Of a stretch of 64,000 bases of DNA, positions 16,789-27,252 are shown piece by piece. The position numbers and the translations under genes are program-made. The DNA is from DAOUJW01 sp034421015 (GTDB taxonomy: Bacteria; Chloroflexota; Dehalococcoidia; Lucifugimonadales; UBA2985). Positions within the stretch are counted from its first letter, which is position 1. Each line of letters starts with the position of its first letter. Under the pieces are notes generated by a model. The model was not told where the DNA came from, did not search any database, and worked only from the letters and a program-made list of their open reading frames with translations. The stretch lies in the NCBI GenBank assembly GCA_034421015.1, contig DAOUKT010000037.1:122483-186482 (forward strand). The letters are read 5' to 3'.

Positions 16789-19704
16789 CTAGAGCAGTGG
16801 AGGAGTCGCCTGTCTGTCCTCATCGGAACCCCAGCAGACGGGCGTACCGTCGAAGCGAAGGGCGCAGGTGTGAGCGCCTCCGCTGCTTATTGAAGCGAAC
16901 GACTCGCCGGAGGGTGGCGATGACTGGCCGAACTCGTCACTTCCCCAGCAGACCGGGGAGCCGTCGGCGCGGAGGGCGCAGGTGTGCCAGCCGCCGCTGC
17001 TGATGGCAGTGAAGGTTTCACCGGAGGGGGGCGATGCCTGTTCAAGATCGTCCCGGCCCCAGCAGACCGGGGAGTCGTCGGCGCGAAGGGCGCAGGTGTG
17101 CCACTCCCCGCTGCTGACTGCGATGAAACTCTCTCCCGCAGGAGGCGTAGCTTGTCCGAAGGGGCTGGCGCCCCAGCAGACGGGCGAACCGTCGGATCGG
17201 AGGGCGCACGTGAAGTACCTGCCGCTGCTGATGGCGGTGAAGGCCTCGCCGGGAGGAGGCGATCTCTCCCCCAGCGCGTTATCACCCCAGCAGACAGGGA
17301 AGCCGTCGGCGCGGAGAGCGCAGGTGTGAAGGGTTCCACTGCTGATGGCGGTGAAGCTCTCTTTGAGGGGAGGCGACGCCTGTTCGAGATCGTCCCGGCC
17401 CCAGCAGACCGGCGTTCCGTCGAAGTGGAGGGCGCAGGTGTGAGCGGCCCCCGCGCTTATGGTGGTGAGCGTCTCCCCCAGAAGTGGAAGCGCCTGGCTC
17501 AGATCATCCCGGCCCCAGCAGACCGGTGAGCCGTCAGGACGCAGGCCGCAGGTGTGAGCGCCCCCGCTGCTGATGACTGCCAGGCCTTCATCGGCAAGCA
17601 GTGGAAGCGACACCTGGCCGGATGTGTCCAGACCCCAGCAGACCGGGGAGCCATTGGCCCGAAGCGCGCACGTGTGAGCGCCCCCACTGCTTATAGCGAC
17701 AAAGTTCTCTCCGGAGGGGGGCGACGCCTGGCCCAGATCATCCTGGCCCCAGCATAAAGGTGAGCCGTCCGTGCGAAGAGCACAGGTGTGGTCGCCCCCA
17801 CTGCTGATGGCGGAGAAAGTGAAGCCGTAAGGAGGCGAGAGCTGGCCCTCCGAGTTCGACCCCCAGCAGACGGCTGACTCGTTGGAGCGTAGCCCACAGG
17901 CGTGATGCTTGCCGCTGCTGACGGACTCCAGCCTTTCAAGGGGAGGCGGAGACGTCAGGCCGTACCTGTCCGGCCCCCAGCATACGGGCGAGCCGTTTGG
18001 GCGGAGCGCGCAGGTGTATCCCTCCCGGCTGCTGATGGAGACGAACTTCTCGCCGGAGGGCGGAAGCGTTCGGCCGTACCTTTCGTCACCCCAGCAGATG
18101 GGCGAGCCGTTGGATTCGAGCGCGCAGGTGTGATATCTGCCGCTGCTGATGGCTGTGAACTGCCGGTCCGCTGGGGGTGATGTCTGGCCGTACTGGTTGT
18201 CTCCCCAGCAGGCCGGATGCCCGTCGGCGCGGAGGGCGCAGGTGTGGCCCCAGCCGCTACTGATTGTCCTGAACTCCCCGGGCGGAGGCGATGCCTGGCC
18301 GTACTGATTGTCTCCCCAACAGACGGGATAGCCATCCGGATGCAGGGCGCAGGTGTGAGCGTTGCCGCTGCTGATGGCGTTGAAGCCCAACAACTCAGGG
18401 AAGCGCTCAGGGGTGGCGGACGGCGTTGGCACAGGGGTTGGAGTCTCGACTGGGATAGGGAAGGAGTGGTCGGCATGGGGAGGAGGGAACGCCTGACCAT
18501 AGGCATTGTGGCCCCAGCAGACCGGAGAGCCGTCCGGGCGTAGGGCGCACGTGTGATTGACGCCGCTACTGATTGAGGCGAGCGCGCCCAGTGGCGGCGT
18601 TGCCTGCCCATACTGGTTGTCTCCCCAGCAGACCGTATAGTCATGGACGCTGATGGCACAGGTGTGAAAGTACCCGCTGCTTATCTTGACAAAGCTCTCG
18701 CCTGACGGGGGAGAGGCCTGGCCGTATTCGTCATGTCCCCAGCATTCTGGTGAGCCCTTGATGCGAAGGGCGCACGTGTGGCCGAAGTTGCTGCTTACCG
18801 CGGCGAATCCCGTGCCCGTTGGTGGCGACGACTGGCCGACGTCATCGCGGCCCCAGCAGACAAGCGAGCCGTCGATGCGGACGGCGCAGGTGTGGATGTC
18901 GCCACTGCCTATGGAGGAGAACGTTTCGCCGGATGGCGGCAGCGCCTGGCCGTTGCCGTTCTCGCCCCAGCATACGGGTGAGCCGTCGGCGCGGAGAGCG
19001 CAGGTGTGAAAGAACCCACTGCTTATGGCGGAAAACGTCTCACCGGTTGGCGGCGACGACTGGCCAACCTCGTCATCGCCCCAGCATACGGGCGAGCCGT
19101 CGGCGCGGAGGGCGCACGTGTGAAAGTATCCGCTGCTGATGGCGGTGAAGGCCTCGCCGGTCGGCGGCGACGACTGGCCAAGGTCGTCATCGCCCCAGCA
19201 GACCGGGTCTCCCTCTGAGTGGAGGGCACAGGTGTGCCAGCCCCCGCTGCTGATGGCAGTGAACGTTTCGCCGGGGAGAGGGGTTGGTGTTGGCAGGGGA
19301 GTCGGGGGCGGCGTTGGCGCCGGAGGATCCGTTGGCACGGGTGACGGGACCGGGGTGTCAGTAGGAGCAGGGGACGGCGTCGGTGTCGGCTCAGGAGCCT
19401 CCGTTGGCGCGGGGACAGCGGTTGGCGCGGTCGTTGGCGTCGGCGCGGTTGTTGGCGTCGGCGCAACCGTTGGAAGCGGCGTAGGCGTCGAACTTGCCGT
19501 TGGACGAGGCGCTGCGGTCGGCAGGAGGGGCGGCGTGGGAGTTGGAGACAGGGCCTGAGTCGCAGTGGGTGTTGGGGCTTCAACCGGTGTCGCAGGACCG
19601 TCCCCTGCATCGTCAGTGCAGGCAGCCACGCTCAGAGCCAGCAGGCACGAGAGGACAGCCAGCAAGACGGCACGGAAGCCACTCAAGCGAATCAATCTAA
19701 TCAA
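16789..19704 (-). CDS. Lipoprotein with 21 RCC1-like repeats
   Basis: A surface lipoprotein of 971 aa. The N-terminus MIRLIRLSGF...LLALSVAAC is a lipoprotein signal with lipobox VAAC. A Pro/Thr-rich stalk of about 100 residues follows, then 21 repeats of about 37 residues, each with AISSG--HTCAL and PVCWG-D--GQ-SPP. Every repeat keeps two cysteines, likely a disulfide within the blade. A second Pro/Thr hinge lies after repeat 7 (about 18384-18495), and a short insertion after repeat 14 (about 17580-17605). The TTG at 19704 is chosen because AAGGA lies 8 nt upstream and the signal peptide starts there. Function unknown. Confidence 0.85.
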   Translation of the reverse strand: MIRLIRLSGFRAVLLAVLSCLLALSVAACTDDAGDGPATPVEAPTPTATQALSPTPTPPLLPTAAPRPTASSTPTPLPTVAPTPTTAPTPTTAPTAVPAPTEAPEPTPTPSPAPTDTPVPSPVPTDPPAPTPPPTPLPTPTPLPGETFTAISSGGWHTCALHSEGDPVCWGDDDLGQSSPPTGEAFTAISSGYFHTCALRADGSPVCWGDDEVGQSSPPTGETFSAISSGFFHTCALRADGSPVCWGENGNGQALPPSGETFSSIGSGDIHTCAVRIDGSLVCWGRDDVGQSSPPTGTGFAAVSSNFGHTCALRIKGSPECWGHDEYGQASPPSGESFVKISSGYFHTCAISVHDYTVCWGDNQYGQATPPLGALASISSGVNHTCALRPDGSPVCWGHNAYGQAFPPPHADHSFPIPVETPTPVPTPSATPERFPELLGFNAISSGNAHTCALHPDGYPVCWGDNQYGQASPPPGEFRTISSGWGHTCALRADGHPACWGDNQYGQTSPPADRQFTAISSGRYHTCALESNGSPICWGDERYGRTLPPSGEKFVSISSREGYTCALRPNGSPVCWGPDRYGLTSPPPLERLESVSSGKHHACGLRSNESAVCWGSNSEGQLSPPYGFTFSAISSGGDHTCALRTDGSPLCWGQDDLGQASPPSGENFVAISSGGAHTCALRANGSPVCWGLDTSGQVSLPLLADEGLAVISSGGAHTCGLRPDGSPVCWGRDDLSQALPLLGETLTTISAGAAHTCALHFDGTPVCWGRDDLEQASPPLKESFTAISSGTLHTCALRADGFPVCWGDNALGERSPPPGEAFTAISSGRYFTCALRSDGSPVCWGASPFGQATPPAGESFIAVSSGEWHTCALRADDSPVCWGRDDLEQASPPSGETFTAISSGGWHTCALRADGSPVCWGSDEFGQSSPPSGESFASISSGGAHTCALRFDGTPVCWGSDEDRQATPPLL

Positions 19705-19864
19705 TGGCCTTGTCCTTACAAACCAAGCCCTATAATGAGCCACTGCATCGGCATGCAAGCAGCTTGTCAGCCCTAGCCACGAATTCAGCAATGACGCGGC
19801 GTCAGGTACTCTCATTGTACTTGAGTTGGCTGAGTCCGTACAAGTCACCACAACTGGGCATGGG

Positions 19865-19873
19865 TGATATAAT
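19865..19873 (+). promoter_or_regulatory. Extended -10 promoter of the zincin gene
   Basis: TGATATAAT (19865-19873) is a perfect extended -10 about 100 bp before the gene. The 11-mer TGATATAATCG is identical to that at 56939-56949 ahead of the TfoX-like gene. Confidence 0.5.
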
Positions 19874-19975
19874 CGTTAAGGTCCAACTGCTATGGCGAAA
19901 ACCTGCCCGGACAGCCGGAGAATAACAGGAATTCGCCGCGCCCATTAGTGCGGGCGCAAAGGAGTGAATCGCGCA

Positions 19976-20341
19976 TTGGAGCAGGAAGAGTTCGAGGAAC
20001 TGGTGCTGGACGCCATACAGGAGCTTCCCCAGGAGCTTCTCTCGCGTCTTTCAAACGTGGCAATAGTCGTGCAGCAGTGGCCGACGAGGGAGCAGCTTGA
20101 CGATGCGGGGCTTGAGGGCGGAGGAGACCTGCTTGGCCTGTACGAGGGCATTCCCCTCACCCACAGGGAGAGCTACAACCTGGCGCTGCCGGACAAGATC
20201 ACCATCTTCCAGGGACCGTTGGAGGCAATCTGCAGGACCCGGGATGACATAGCGCGGGAGGTCAAGGAGACCGTGGCCCACGAGATCGCCCACCACTTTG
20301 GGATTGACGACGAACGGCTGCACGATATGGGGGTTTACTGA
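19976..20341 (+). CDS. Metallopeptidase (zincin) family protein
   Basis: A 121-aa minimal zinc protease of the PF06262 type. The active site VAHEIAHHFGIDDERL carries HExxHxxGxxD, where two His and the Asp bind zinc and Glu is catalytic. The N-terminal half (FEELVLDAIQELPQELLSRL) is typical of the family. The start is uncertain: GTG 19964 overlaps the ribosome site AAAGGAG (19958-19964), so TTG 19976, 11 nt after it, is more plausible. The substrate is unknown. The gene stands alone with its own extended -10 promoter. Confidence 0.82.
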   Translation: MEQEEFEELVLDAIQELPQELLSRLSNVAIVVQQWPTREQLDDAGLEGGGDLLGLYEGIPLTHRESYNLALPDKITIFQGPLEAICRTRDDIAREVKETVAHEIAHHFGIDDERLHDMGVY

Positions 20342-20424
20342 GCCGCGGAAGGGGCAAGAGCGCCCAATGAAAGGCTATACAAAACGTCAATTGCCGGACT
20401 GGGGCCTGCCGCGGGAGGCCTGCG

Positions 20425-21483
20425 CTAGCCGTCCTTCATCCTGCGCTTCTCTCTGATGCGGTCCTCCGCTATGCGGTCAGCCGCCAATGCGGTGGTGATG
20501 CCCTCGCTTTCGGCGGTGGAAATCACTCTGGTCATGGTGTCATAGATGCGGGCAACCTTCTCCATAGCCAACCCCTCATCGTAGTGCCGGCCAACCTCCA
20601 TTGAGATGTTGATTATGCCGCCCGCGTTGACAATGTAGTCGGGGGCGTAGAGGATGCCGCGCTCCTGAAGCGCTTCGCCGTGCCGCTCCTCCAGGAGCTG
20701 GTTGTTGGCGCTGCCGACAACAGCCCTGCACTTCAGGCGGGGTATGGTCTGGTCGTTCAGGATGCCGCCAAGGGCGCAGGGGGAGAAGATGTCGCACTCC
20801 GCGTCATACACCTGGGACGGGTCGTCCAAGACGTCCAGGCCCAGTTCGCGGGCCGCGGCGAGCGCGGCGGGGTTGATCTCCGCTACAACCAGCCTGGCCC
20901 CCTCCTCCAGAAGGTGGTGGGTCATGGTAGACGCCACCTTTCCGAAGCCCTGCACGACTATGACACGATCCTCCAGTGACTCGCTGCCCCAGAGGTGAGC
21001 AGCGCAGGCCTTCATCGCCTTGTAGATTCCGAAGGCCGTCGCGGTGGCCGGACCGCCGCTTCCGCCCCGGCTGATAGGCAGGCCCGTCACGTGGCGCGTC
21101 TCCAAGGCAATCCATTCCAGGTCACGGTCGTCGGCGCCAACGTCCTCGGTGGTGACGTATCGACCACCCAGGGAGTCCACGAACCGCCCGAAGGCCCTCA
21201 TCATGGCCTCGGTCTTGTCCTGGGGGGAGGCCATAATCAGCGCCTTGCCTCCACCAAAGTCCAGTCCCGCGGCCGCGGCCTTGTAGGTCATGCCCCTGGA
21301 CAGCCTCAGAACGTCCAGAATGGCCTCGTCCTCCGTCTTGTGAGGCCAGATGCGGACGCCTCCGAGCGCAGGCCCCAGGGTTGTGTCGTGTATGGCGATG
21401 AAGGCCCTGATTCCGGCGTCCCTATCCACGAAGACGGACAGATGCTCGTGGCCTTCGGCCTCCATGTACTCAGTGACGTTCAT
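20425..21483 (-). CDS. Leucine / branched-chain amino acid dehydrogenase
   Basis: Glu/Leu/Phe/Val dehydrogenase family, catalysing NAD-dependent oxidative deamination of a hydrophobic amino acid. The catalytic region reads GMTYKAAAAGLDFGGGKA, with both active-site lysines. The Rossmann segment is VIVVQGFGKVASTMTHHLLEEGA, and PCALGGILN and CRAVVGSANNQL follow. At 352 aa it has leucine-dehydrogenase length rather than glutamate-dehydrogenase length. The start overlaps the stop of the upstream DUF559 gene by 4 bp (ATGA), so they share a transcript. AGGAGGT lies 13 nt before the ATG. Confidence 0.88.
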   Translation of the reverse strand: MNVTEYMEAEGHEHLSVFVDRDAGIRAFIAIHDTTLGPALGGVRIWPHKTEDEAILDVLRLSRGMTYKAAAAGLDFGGGKALIMASPQDKTEAMMRAFGRFVDSLGGRYVTTEDVGADDRDLEWIALETRHVTGLPISRGGSGGPATATAFGIYKAMKACAAHLWGSESLEDRVIVVQGFGKVASTMTHHLLEEGARLVVAEINPAALAAARELGLDVLDDPSQVYDAECDIFSPCALGGILNDQTIPRLKCRAVVGSANNQLLEERHGEALQERGILYAPDYIVNAGGIINISMEVGRHYDEGLAMEKVARIYDTMTRVISTAESEGITTALAADRIAEDRIREKRRMKDG

Positions 21484-21923
21484 GGTTGTTGCTCTGACCT
21501 CCTGGTCGAAGAAACGGAGTCCCCTTGCCCCGCTGGCGGGGGAGTGTCAGAGCCTGCCCCGGACTCGATCCGGGGATGGGGGTCTCTCTGTTCCTCTAAA
21601 GCCTGTGCGATCACCTCTATGACCGCATCTATATCAGCAAGCACAGAGCTGTCCCAGAAGCGGAGCACCTTGAAGCCAAGGTCCGTGAGGTAATCATCTC
21701 GATGGGCAACCTGAGCTGCCTTCTGAGCGTATTGGCTGCCCTCTACCTCAATGATGAGGCGTCCTTCCTCGCAGACGAAGTCAACAATAAAGGGGCTTAC
21801 GGGCCGCTGGCGACGAAAACTAAAGCCGTGTACCTGTCGCACGCGGAGGCGAGACCAGAGCTTGCGCTCTGCATCCGTGAGGTTACTCCGGGTAGCGCGA
21901 GGCTTCCGGGTCGTCACATCCAC
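21480..21923 (-). CDS. DUF559 domain endonuclease-like protein
   Basis: The first 115 residues match DUF559, a Vsr/PD-(D/E)XK-type fold: ARSNLTDAERKLW-like opening, FSFRRQRPVSPFIVDFVC, LIIEVEGSQY, LTDLGFKVLRFWDSSVL. The D/E-x-E core (IVDF...IIEVEG) supports nuclease ancestry. The last 30 residues (about RDPHPRIESGAGS onward) are Pro/Ser-rich and encoded by a dispersed repeat containing CCCCGGACTCGATCCGGGG, so the tail appears acquired when a repeat inserted. It overlaps the next gene by 4 bp. Role unknown; DUF559 proteins are frequent solitary genes in repeat-rich genomes. Confidence 0.75.
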   Translation of the reverse strand: MDVTTRKPRATRSNLTDAERKLWSRLRVRQVHGFSFRRQRPVSPFIVDFVCEEGRLIIEVEGSQYAQKAAQVAHRDDYLTDLGFKVLRFWDSSVLADIDAVIEVIAQALEEQRDPHPRIESGAGSDTPPPAGQGDSVSSTRRSEQQP

Positions 21924-21931
21924 ATCCTGTG

Positions 21932-22114
21932 CTTCCCCCGCAAGCGGGGGAAGGGATATTCCTCTCCCCCTTGCGGGGACCTTTGAATAACCTCAGCTAG
22001 GACGCGCGCTTCCCGACCATTCCTGCGGAACCTGCCCCGTACTCCGATACGGGGACAGGAATCCAAGGCATCCGATATAGGAGGGATAGATTCCGGCTTT
22101 CGCCGGAATGACGA
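21932..22114. repeat. Cluster of intergenic palindromes
   Basis: Three elements fill the gap between the DUF559 gene and guaA. CTTCCCCCGC-AA-GCGGGGGAAG (21932-21953) is a perfect 10-bp hairpin. TGCCCCGTACTCCGATACGG (from 22033) is the inner hairpin of the dispersed repeat family. The GATTCCGG...CCGGAATGACGA unit (22089-22114) is a 'GTCATTCC' element like the pair at 28528-28602. No gene was found in this gap. Confidence 0.7.
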
Positions 22115-22203
22115 TAATCGTACACTATTGAAGACGCCGTCGCAGTTACTCAATGGTCTCCTGGAGGGGAGAGTTAAAGAGTTGGGTGAAGGGGGGTCAA
22201 GCC

Positions 22204-23790
<1,587 letters not shown>

Positions 23791-23833
23791 TCTCTCCTGA
23801 GCTCATGCGACGGTGACCTCAGATTAGCATCTG

Positions 23834-23842
23834 TGATATACT
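23834..23842 (+). promoter_or_regulatory. Extended -10 promoter of tsaC
   Basis: TGATATACT (23834-23842) overlaps the more upstream possible start codon (GTG 23833), so translation most likely begins at ATG 23857, about 8 nt after the predicted transcription start. The same TGATATA core occurs at 19865 and 56939. Confidence 0.5.
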
Positions 23843-23856
23843 CAGTCAAGGCAAAA

Positions 23857-24495
23857 ATGGGCACTCCCAGAGGCGTTTTGACCCCCGCGAATCTACTGGA
23901 AAAGGCCGTGTCCACCCTGAAGAAGGGCGGGCTCGTGGCCTTTCCGACGGACACCCTGTACGCGCTTGGCGCCCACGCCTTCATTGAGGAGGCCGTGAGC
24001 AGGGTGTACGAAGCCAAGGGCAGGCCCCATGGCATGGCGCTGCCGCTGCTGCTGGGCAGCCCGGACGACATCGACAGCGTGGCCGTCGACGTTCCGCAGG
24101 CGGCCCGAGACCTGGCCGAGGGATTCTGGCCCGGCGCAGTGACCCTGGTGCTTTACAAGGCCCCCTCCGTTTCGTCTACAATTACGGGCGGGAGGGACAC
24201 CGTCGCGGTGAGGGTGCCGAGCCATCCCCTCGCCCTGGCGCTCATAGAGGGCGCCGGAGCGCCGGTGACAGGCACCAGCGCCAACCGCTCCGGCGGGCCT
24301 GATCCGGTGTCCGCGGAAGTGGTGCGGGAACACCTTGGAGAGTCGGTGGACGTGGTGCTGGACGAGGGGCCGTGCTCCATCGCGGAGGCATCGACCATTG
24401 TGGACATGACGGCGGAACCTCCGCGTATAGTCAGAGCGGGGGCCGTCGCAAGGTCGGAACTGGAGAGGTTCTGCCCGGGCATAGCGGAGGCGTAG
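23857..24495 (+). CDS. tsaC: Threonylcarbamoyl-AMP synthase (TsaC/Sua5 family)
   Basis: Makes threonylcarbamoyl-AMP from threonine, bicarbonate and ATP for the t6A tRNA modification. YrdC-fold motifs are visible: GGLVAFPTDTLYALG, the SRVYEAKGRP segment, FWPGAVTLVL, VAVRVPSHP and TGTSANRSG. The protein is 212 aa with a YrdC domain only and no Sua5 C-terminal domain. The family's usual KxR motif appears as EAKGRP. ATG 23857 is preferred over GTG 23833 because an extended -10 overlaps the latter. It heads the + strand run leading to rpiB. Confidence 0.87.
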   Translation: MGTPRGVLTPANLLEKAVSTLKKGGLVAFPTDTLYALGAHAFIEEAVSRVYEAKGRPHGMALPLLLGSPDDIDSVAVDVPQAARDLAEGFWPGAVTLVLYKAPSVSSTITGGRDTVAVRVPSHPLALALIEGAGAPVTGTSANRSGGPDPVSAEVVREHLGESVDVVLDEGPCSIAEASTIVDMTAEPPRIVRAGAVARSELERFCPGIAEA

Positions 24496-24535
24496 CAAAG
24501 GGACCGTCGCAGAAGCCGGAGATAAGGAGCGAGAG

Positions 24536-25012
24536 TTGAGGATAGCCCTGGGGTGTGATCACAACGGCGTGGAGCTTAAGCTCCGGTTGATGGACTTGTT
24601 GAAGGAGATGGGCCACCAGACCCAGGACTTCGGCTGCTACGATACCAACTCCGTGGACTACCCGGACGTGGCCCAGGAGGTGGCTATAGCCGTCGGGGAG
24701 AGCCACTTCGAGCAGGCCATACTCATCTGCGGCACAGGCATCGGCATGAGCATTGCCGCGAACAAGATCACCGGCATCCGCGCGGCCCTGTGCCTGGACC
24801 CCGTCACCGCCCGCCGCGCGCGGGAGCACAACGACGCCAACGTACTATGCCTTTCCGGCTGGTCCACAGACCCCGACGCGGCCCAGGAGATTCTGATGGC
24901 CTACCTGGAAGGGGAGTTCGAGGGAGGCCGTCACGCCCGCAGGGTAGGCAAGATCAGCTCCCTGGAGAAGGGGGGCATGCTGGAGCCGTCAAGGACGCCC
25001 CGCTCCGGTTAA
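24536..25012 (+). CDS. rpiB: Ribose-5-phosphate isomerase B
   Basis: Interconverts ribose-5-phosphate and ribulose-5-phosphate in the pentose phosphate pathway. It opens IALGCDHNGVELK. The catalytic cysteine segment is ICGTGIGMSIAANK, and REHNDANVLCLSG has the active-site histidine. At 158 aa it is near normal with a slightly long tail. The TTG start follows an AAGGAG-type site. The next gene begins 5 bp after the stop. Confidence 0.93.
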   Translation: MRIALGCDHNGVELKLRLMDLLKEMGHQTQDFGCYDTNSVDYPDVAQEVAIAVGESHFEQAILICGTGIGMSIAANKITGIRAALCLDPVTARRAREHNDANVLCLSGWSTDPDAAQEILMAYLEGEFEGGRHARRVGKISSLEKGGMLEPSRTPRSG

Positions 25013-25017
25013 GCGTG

Positions 25018-26040
25018 ATGAACTTTCCCAACGCCTTCAATCGCTTTCGGGACCAGATAGAGACGGGGATGAAGTCCCTGGTCCTGGGCGAGGGCTTCCC
25101 TCTCTACCGGATGATGGGCTACCACATGGGGTGGCTGAACGAGCACGGAGAAGCCGAGGAGATCGAGGCGGGAAAGCGAATACGACCCACGCTCTGCCTG
25201 CTGGCCTGCGAGGCCCTCGGCGGCGACGTGAAGTCGGCCCTGCCTGCGGCCGCAGCCGTGGAGCTTGTACACAACTTCTCCCTCATCCACGACGACATTC
25301 AGGACGGCAACTCGGAGCGGCACAACAGGCCCACGGTCTGGTGGGTCTGGGGTCCCGCTCAGGCAATCAATGCAGGGGACGGGATGCACGCGCTGGCGCG
25401 GCTGGCCCTGCTTCGCCAGACCGACGGCGGCATGTCTCCGGAGCGGACGCTGAAGGCCGTGGGGCTCCTGGACGAGGCTTGCCTCCGCCTCTGCGAGGGG
25501 CAGTACCTCGACCTGACCTACCAGGAGCGCGTGGACATCTCCCAGGACGCCTACTTCAAGATGGTGGAAGGGAAGACCGCCGCTCTCATAAGCTGCGCAA
25601 CCGAGCTTGGAGCGGTGATGTCCCAGGCCGGGGAGCCAGTCGCCAAAGCCTTGGCCGACTTCGGGAGCAAGCTTGGGACGGCATTCCAGATCCGTGACGA
25701 CATCCTGGACCTGTGGGGCCAGCAGGACACCGGCAAGCCCCTTGCAGGCGACATCCTGAACAAGAAGAAGTCCCTGCCCATTGTCTACGCCATCGAAAAC
25801 GCCGGCGGCGCGGAGAGGCGCGCCTTGGGCGACGTGTACTTCAAGCGGGTGATGGAGCCGGAGGACATCGACAAGATAATCGAGGTGCTGGAGACCCTTG
25901 GAGCCAGGCAGTTCTGCCAGGACAAGGCCGACGCCCTCTGCAACGAAGCCCTGGATTCCCTCCGAGAGGCGGGGCTGTCATCCGAACAGTCGGAGGGCCT
26001 GGAGGCCCTGGCCCGCTTCATGGTGTCCAGGGAGAGCTGA
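25018..26040 (+). CDS. Polyprenyl diphosphate synthase (trans-isoprenyl type)
   Basis: Condenses isopentenyl diphosphate onto allylic diphosphates. The first aspartate-rich motif is HDDIQD (DDxxD, about 92-96) and the second RDDILDLWG (about 227-231). GKRIRPTLCLLACEALGG and the GDILNKKKSLPIVYA segment are typical. At 340 aa the size fits a farnesyl/geranylgeranyl synthase. The residues before the first motif (VHNFSLI) suggest a C15-C20 product, but chain length is inferred. ATG 25018 follows the rpiB stop by 5 bp; GTG 25015 is an alternative. Confidence 0.88.
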   Translation: MNFPNAFNRFRDQIETGMKSLVLGEGFPLYRMMGYHMGWLNEHGEAEEIEAGKRIRPTLCLLACEALGGDVKSALPAAAAVELVHNFSLIHDDIQDGNSERHNRPTVWWVWGPAQAINAGDGMHALARLALLRQTDGGMSPERTLKAVGLLDEACLRLCEGQYLDLTYQERVDISQDAYFKMVEGKTAALISCATELGAVMSQAGEPVAKALADFGSKLGTAFQIRDDILDLWGQQDTGKPLAGDILNKKKSLPIVYAIENAGGAERRALGDVYFKRVMEPEDIDKIIEVLETLGARQFCQDKADALCNEALDSLREAGLSSEQSEGLEALARFMVSRES

Positions 26041-26057
26041 CGCCCGCCGGAGGAGCC

Positions 26058-27248
26058 ATGCAGAAGAAGAGCGTGCGTGACATTGAGATCGGCGGCAAGC
26101 GCGTCCTGATGAGGGCGGACTTCAACGTCACCCTGGAGGAAGGCCGCATCACGGACGACAGCCGCATCCGCGCCGCCGTTCCCACCATCCGCTACCTCCA
26201 GGAGCAGGGGGCGAAGGTCGTCCTGTGCTCCCACCTGGGCCGGCCCGGTGGCAAAGTGGTGGAGGATATGCGACTCACCCCCGTGCTGAACCGACTGTCC
26301 GAGCTTCTGGAGATGGAGGTGCGCTCCACCGACGACTGCGTGGGGCCGGACATAGAGGCAGCCGTCAACGACCTCAACCCCGGCGATGTGCTCCTGCTGG
26401 AGAACCTCCGGTTCCACCCTGAGGAGGAGGCCAATGACCCGGAGTTTGCAAAGGCCCTGGCCTCCCTCGCGGACGTTTTCGTGAGCGACGGCTTTGGCGT
26501 TGCCCACAGGGCCCACGCCTCCACCGAGGGCGTTACCCGCCACCTGCCTTCCGTCGCAGGCTTCCTGATGGAGAAAGAAATCGACGTACTGGGGTCGCTG
26601 CTGGAGTCGCCCCAGGAGCCGCTGGTGGTGGTCCTCGGAGGCGCCAAGGTGACTGACAAGATCGGCGTCATAGAGAACTTCCTGGACAAGGTCAACACGC
26701 TGCTCATCGGCGGCGGGATGGCCGCCACGTTCCTCAAGGCCGCCGGCCTGGACGTGGGCGGCTCGCAGGTGGAGGACGACAGGCTGGACTTCGTGCGCGA
26801 GGCCGTCGCCCGCGCCACTGAGAAGGGTGTGGACTTCATCATCCCCGTTGACGTGGTGGTCGCTGACTCCTTCAGCGCCAACGCCGCCATCCGCACCGTG
26901 GACGTGGGCAACGTGCCGGACGGCTGGCTCATCCTGGACATCGGCCACAAGACACTGGACACGTTCAAGCGCGAAGTCGCCCGGGGCAGGACGATACTCT
27001 GGAACGGCCCAATGGGCGTCTTCGAGTTCCCCTCCTTCGCCACAGGCACCCGCGAGCTGGCCGCGGCCCTGGCAAGCCTGGACGACGCCGTGACCGTTGT
27101 GGGCGGCGGCTCCACAGCCGAGGTCGTGGACACTCTGGGCCTTTCGGACAGGCTGACTCACGTTTCCACGGGAGGCGGCGCGTCCCTGGAATTCCTGGAG
27201 GGCAGGACGCTGCCTGGGGTCGCCGCACTACTGGACAAGGAGGCATGA
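26058..27248 (+). CDS. pgk: Phosphoglycerate kinase
   Basis: Glycolytic/gluconeogenic kinase transferring phosphate between 1,3-bisphosphoglycerate and ADP. Motifs: KRVLMRADFNVTL, CSHLGRPGGK, LLENLRFHPEEEAND, FVSDGFGVAHRAHAS, VVLGGAKVTDKIGVI, ILWNGPMGVFEFP and VGGGSTAEVV with STGGGASLEFLEG near the end. Length 396 aa is standard. ATG 26058 follows CGGAGGAG closely, which fixes the start even though the frame stays open further upstream inside the preceding gene. It is 4 bp from apgM. Confidence 0.97.
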   Translation: MQKKSVRDIEIGGKRVLMRADFNVTLEEGRITDDSRIRAAVPTIRYLQEQGAKVVLCSHLGRPGGKVVEDMRLTPVLNRLSELLEMEVRSTDDCVGPDIEAAVNDLNPGDVLLLENLRFHPEEEANDPEFAKALASLADVFVSDGFGVAHRAHASTEGVTRHLPSVAGFLMEKEIDVLGSLLESPQEPLVVVLGGAKVTDKIGVIENFLDKVNTLLIGGGMAATFLKAAGLDVGGSQVEDDRLDFVREAVARATEKGVDFIIPVDVVVADSFSANAAIRTVDVGNVPDGWLILDIGHKTLDTFKREVARGRTILWNGPMGVFEFPSFATGTRELAAALASLDDAVTVVGGGSTAEVVDTLGLSDRLTHVSTGGGASLEFLEGRTLPGVAALLDKEA

Positions 27249-27252
27249 CGCC

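Noticed and set aside
16789..19275. Regular ~111-bp periodicity that could suggest a CRISPR or satellite array
   Set aside because: The repeats are in one open frame and encode RCC1-like blades; unit length and coding conservation exclude a CRISPR array.
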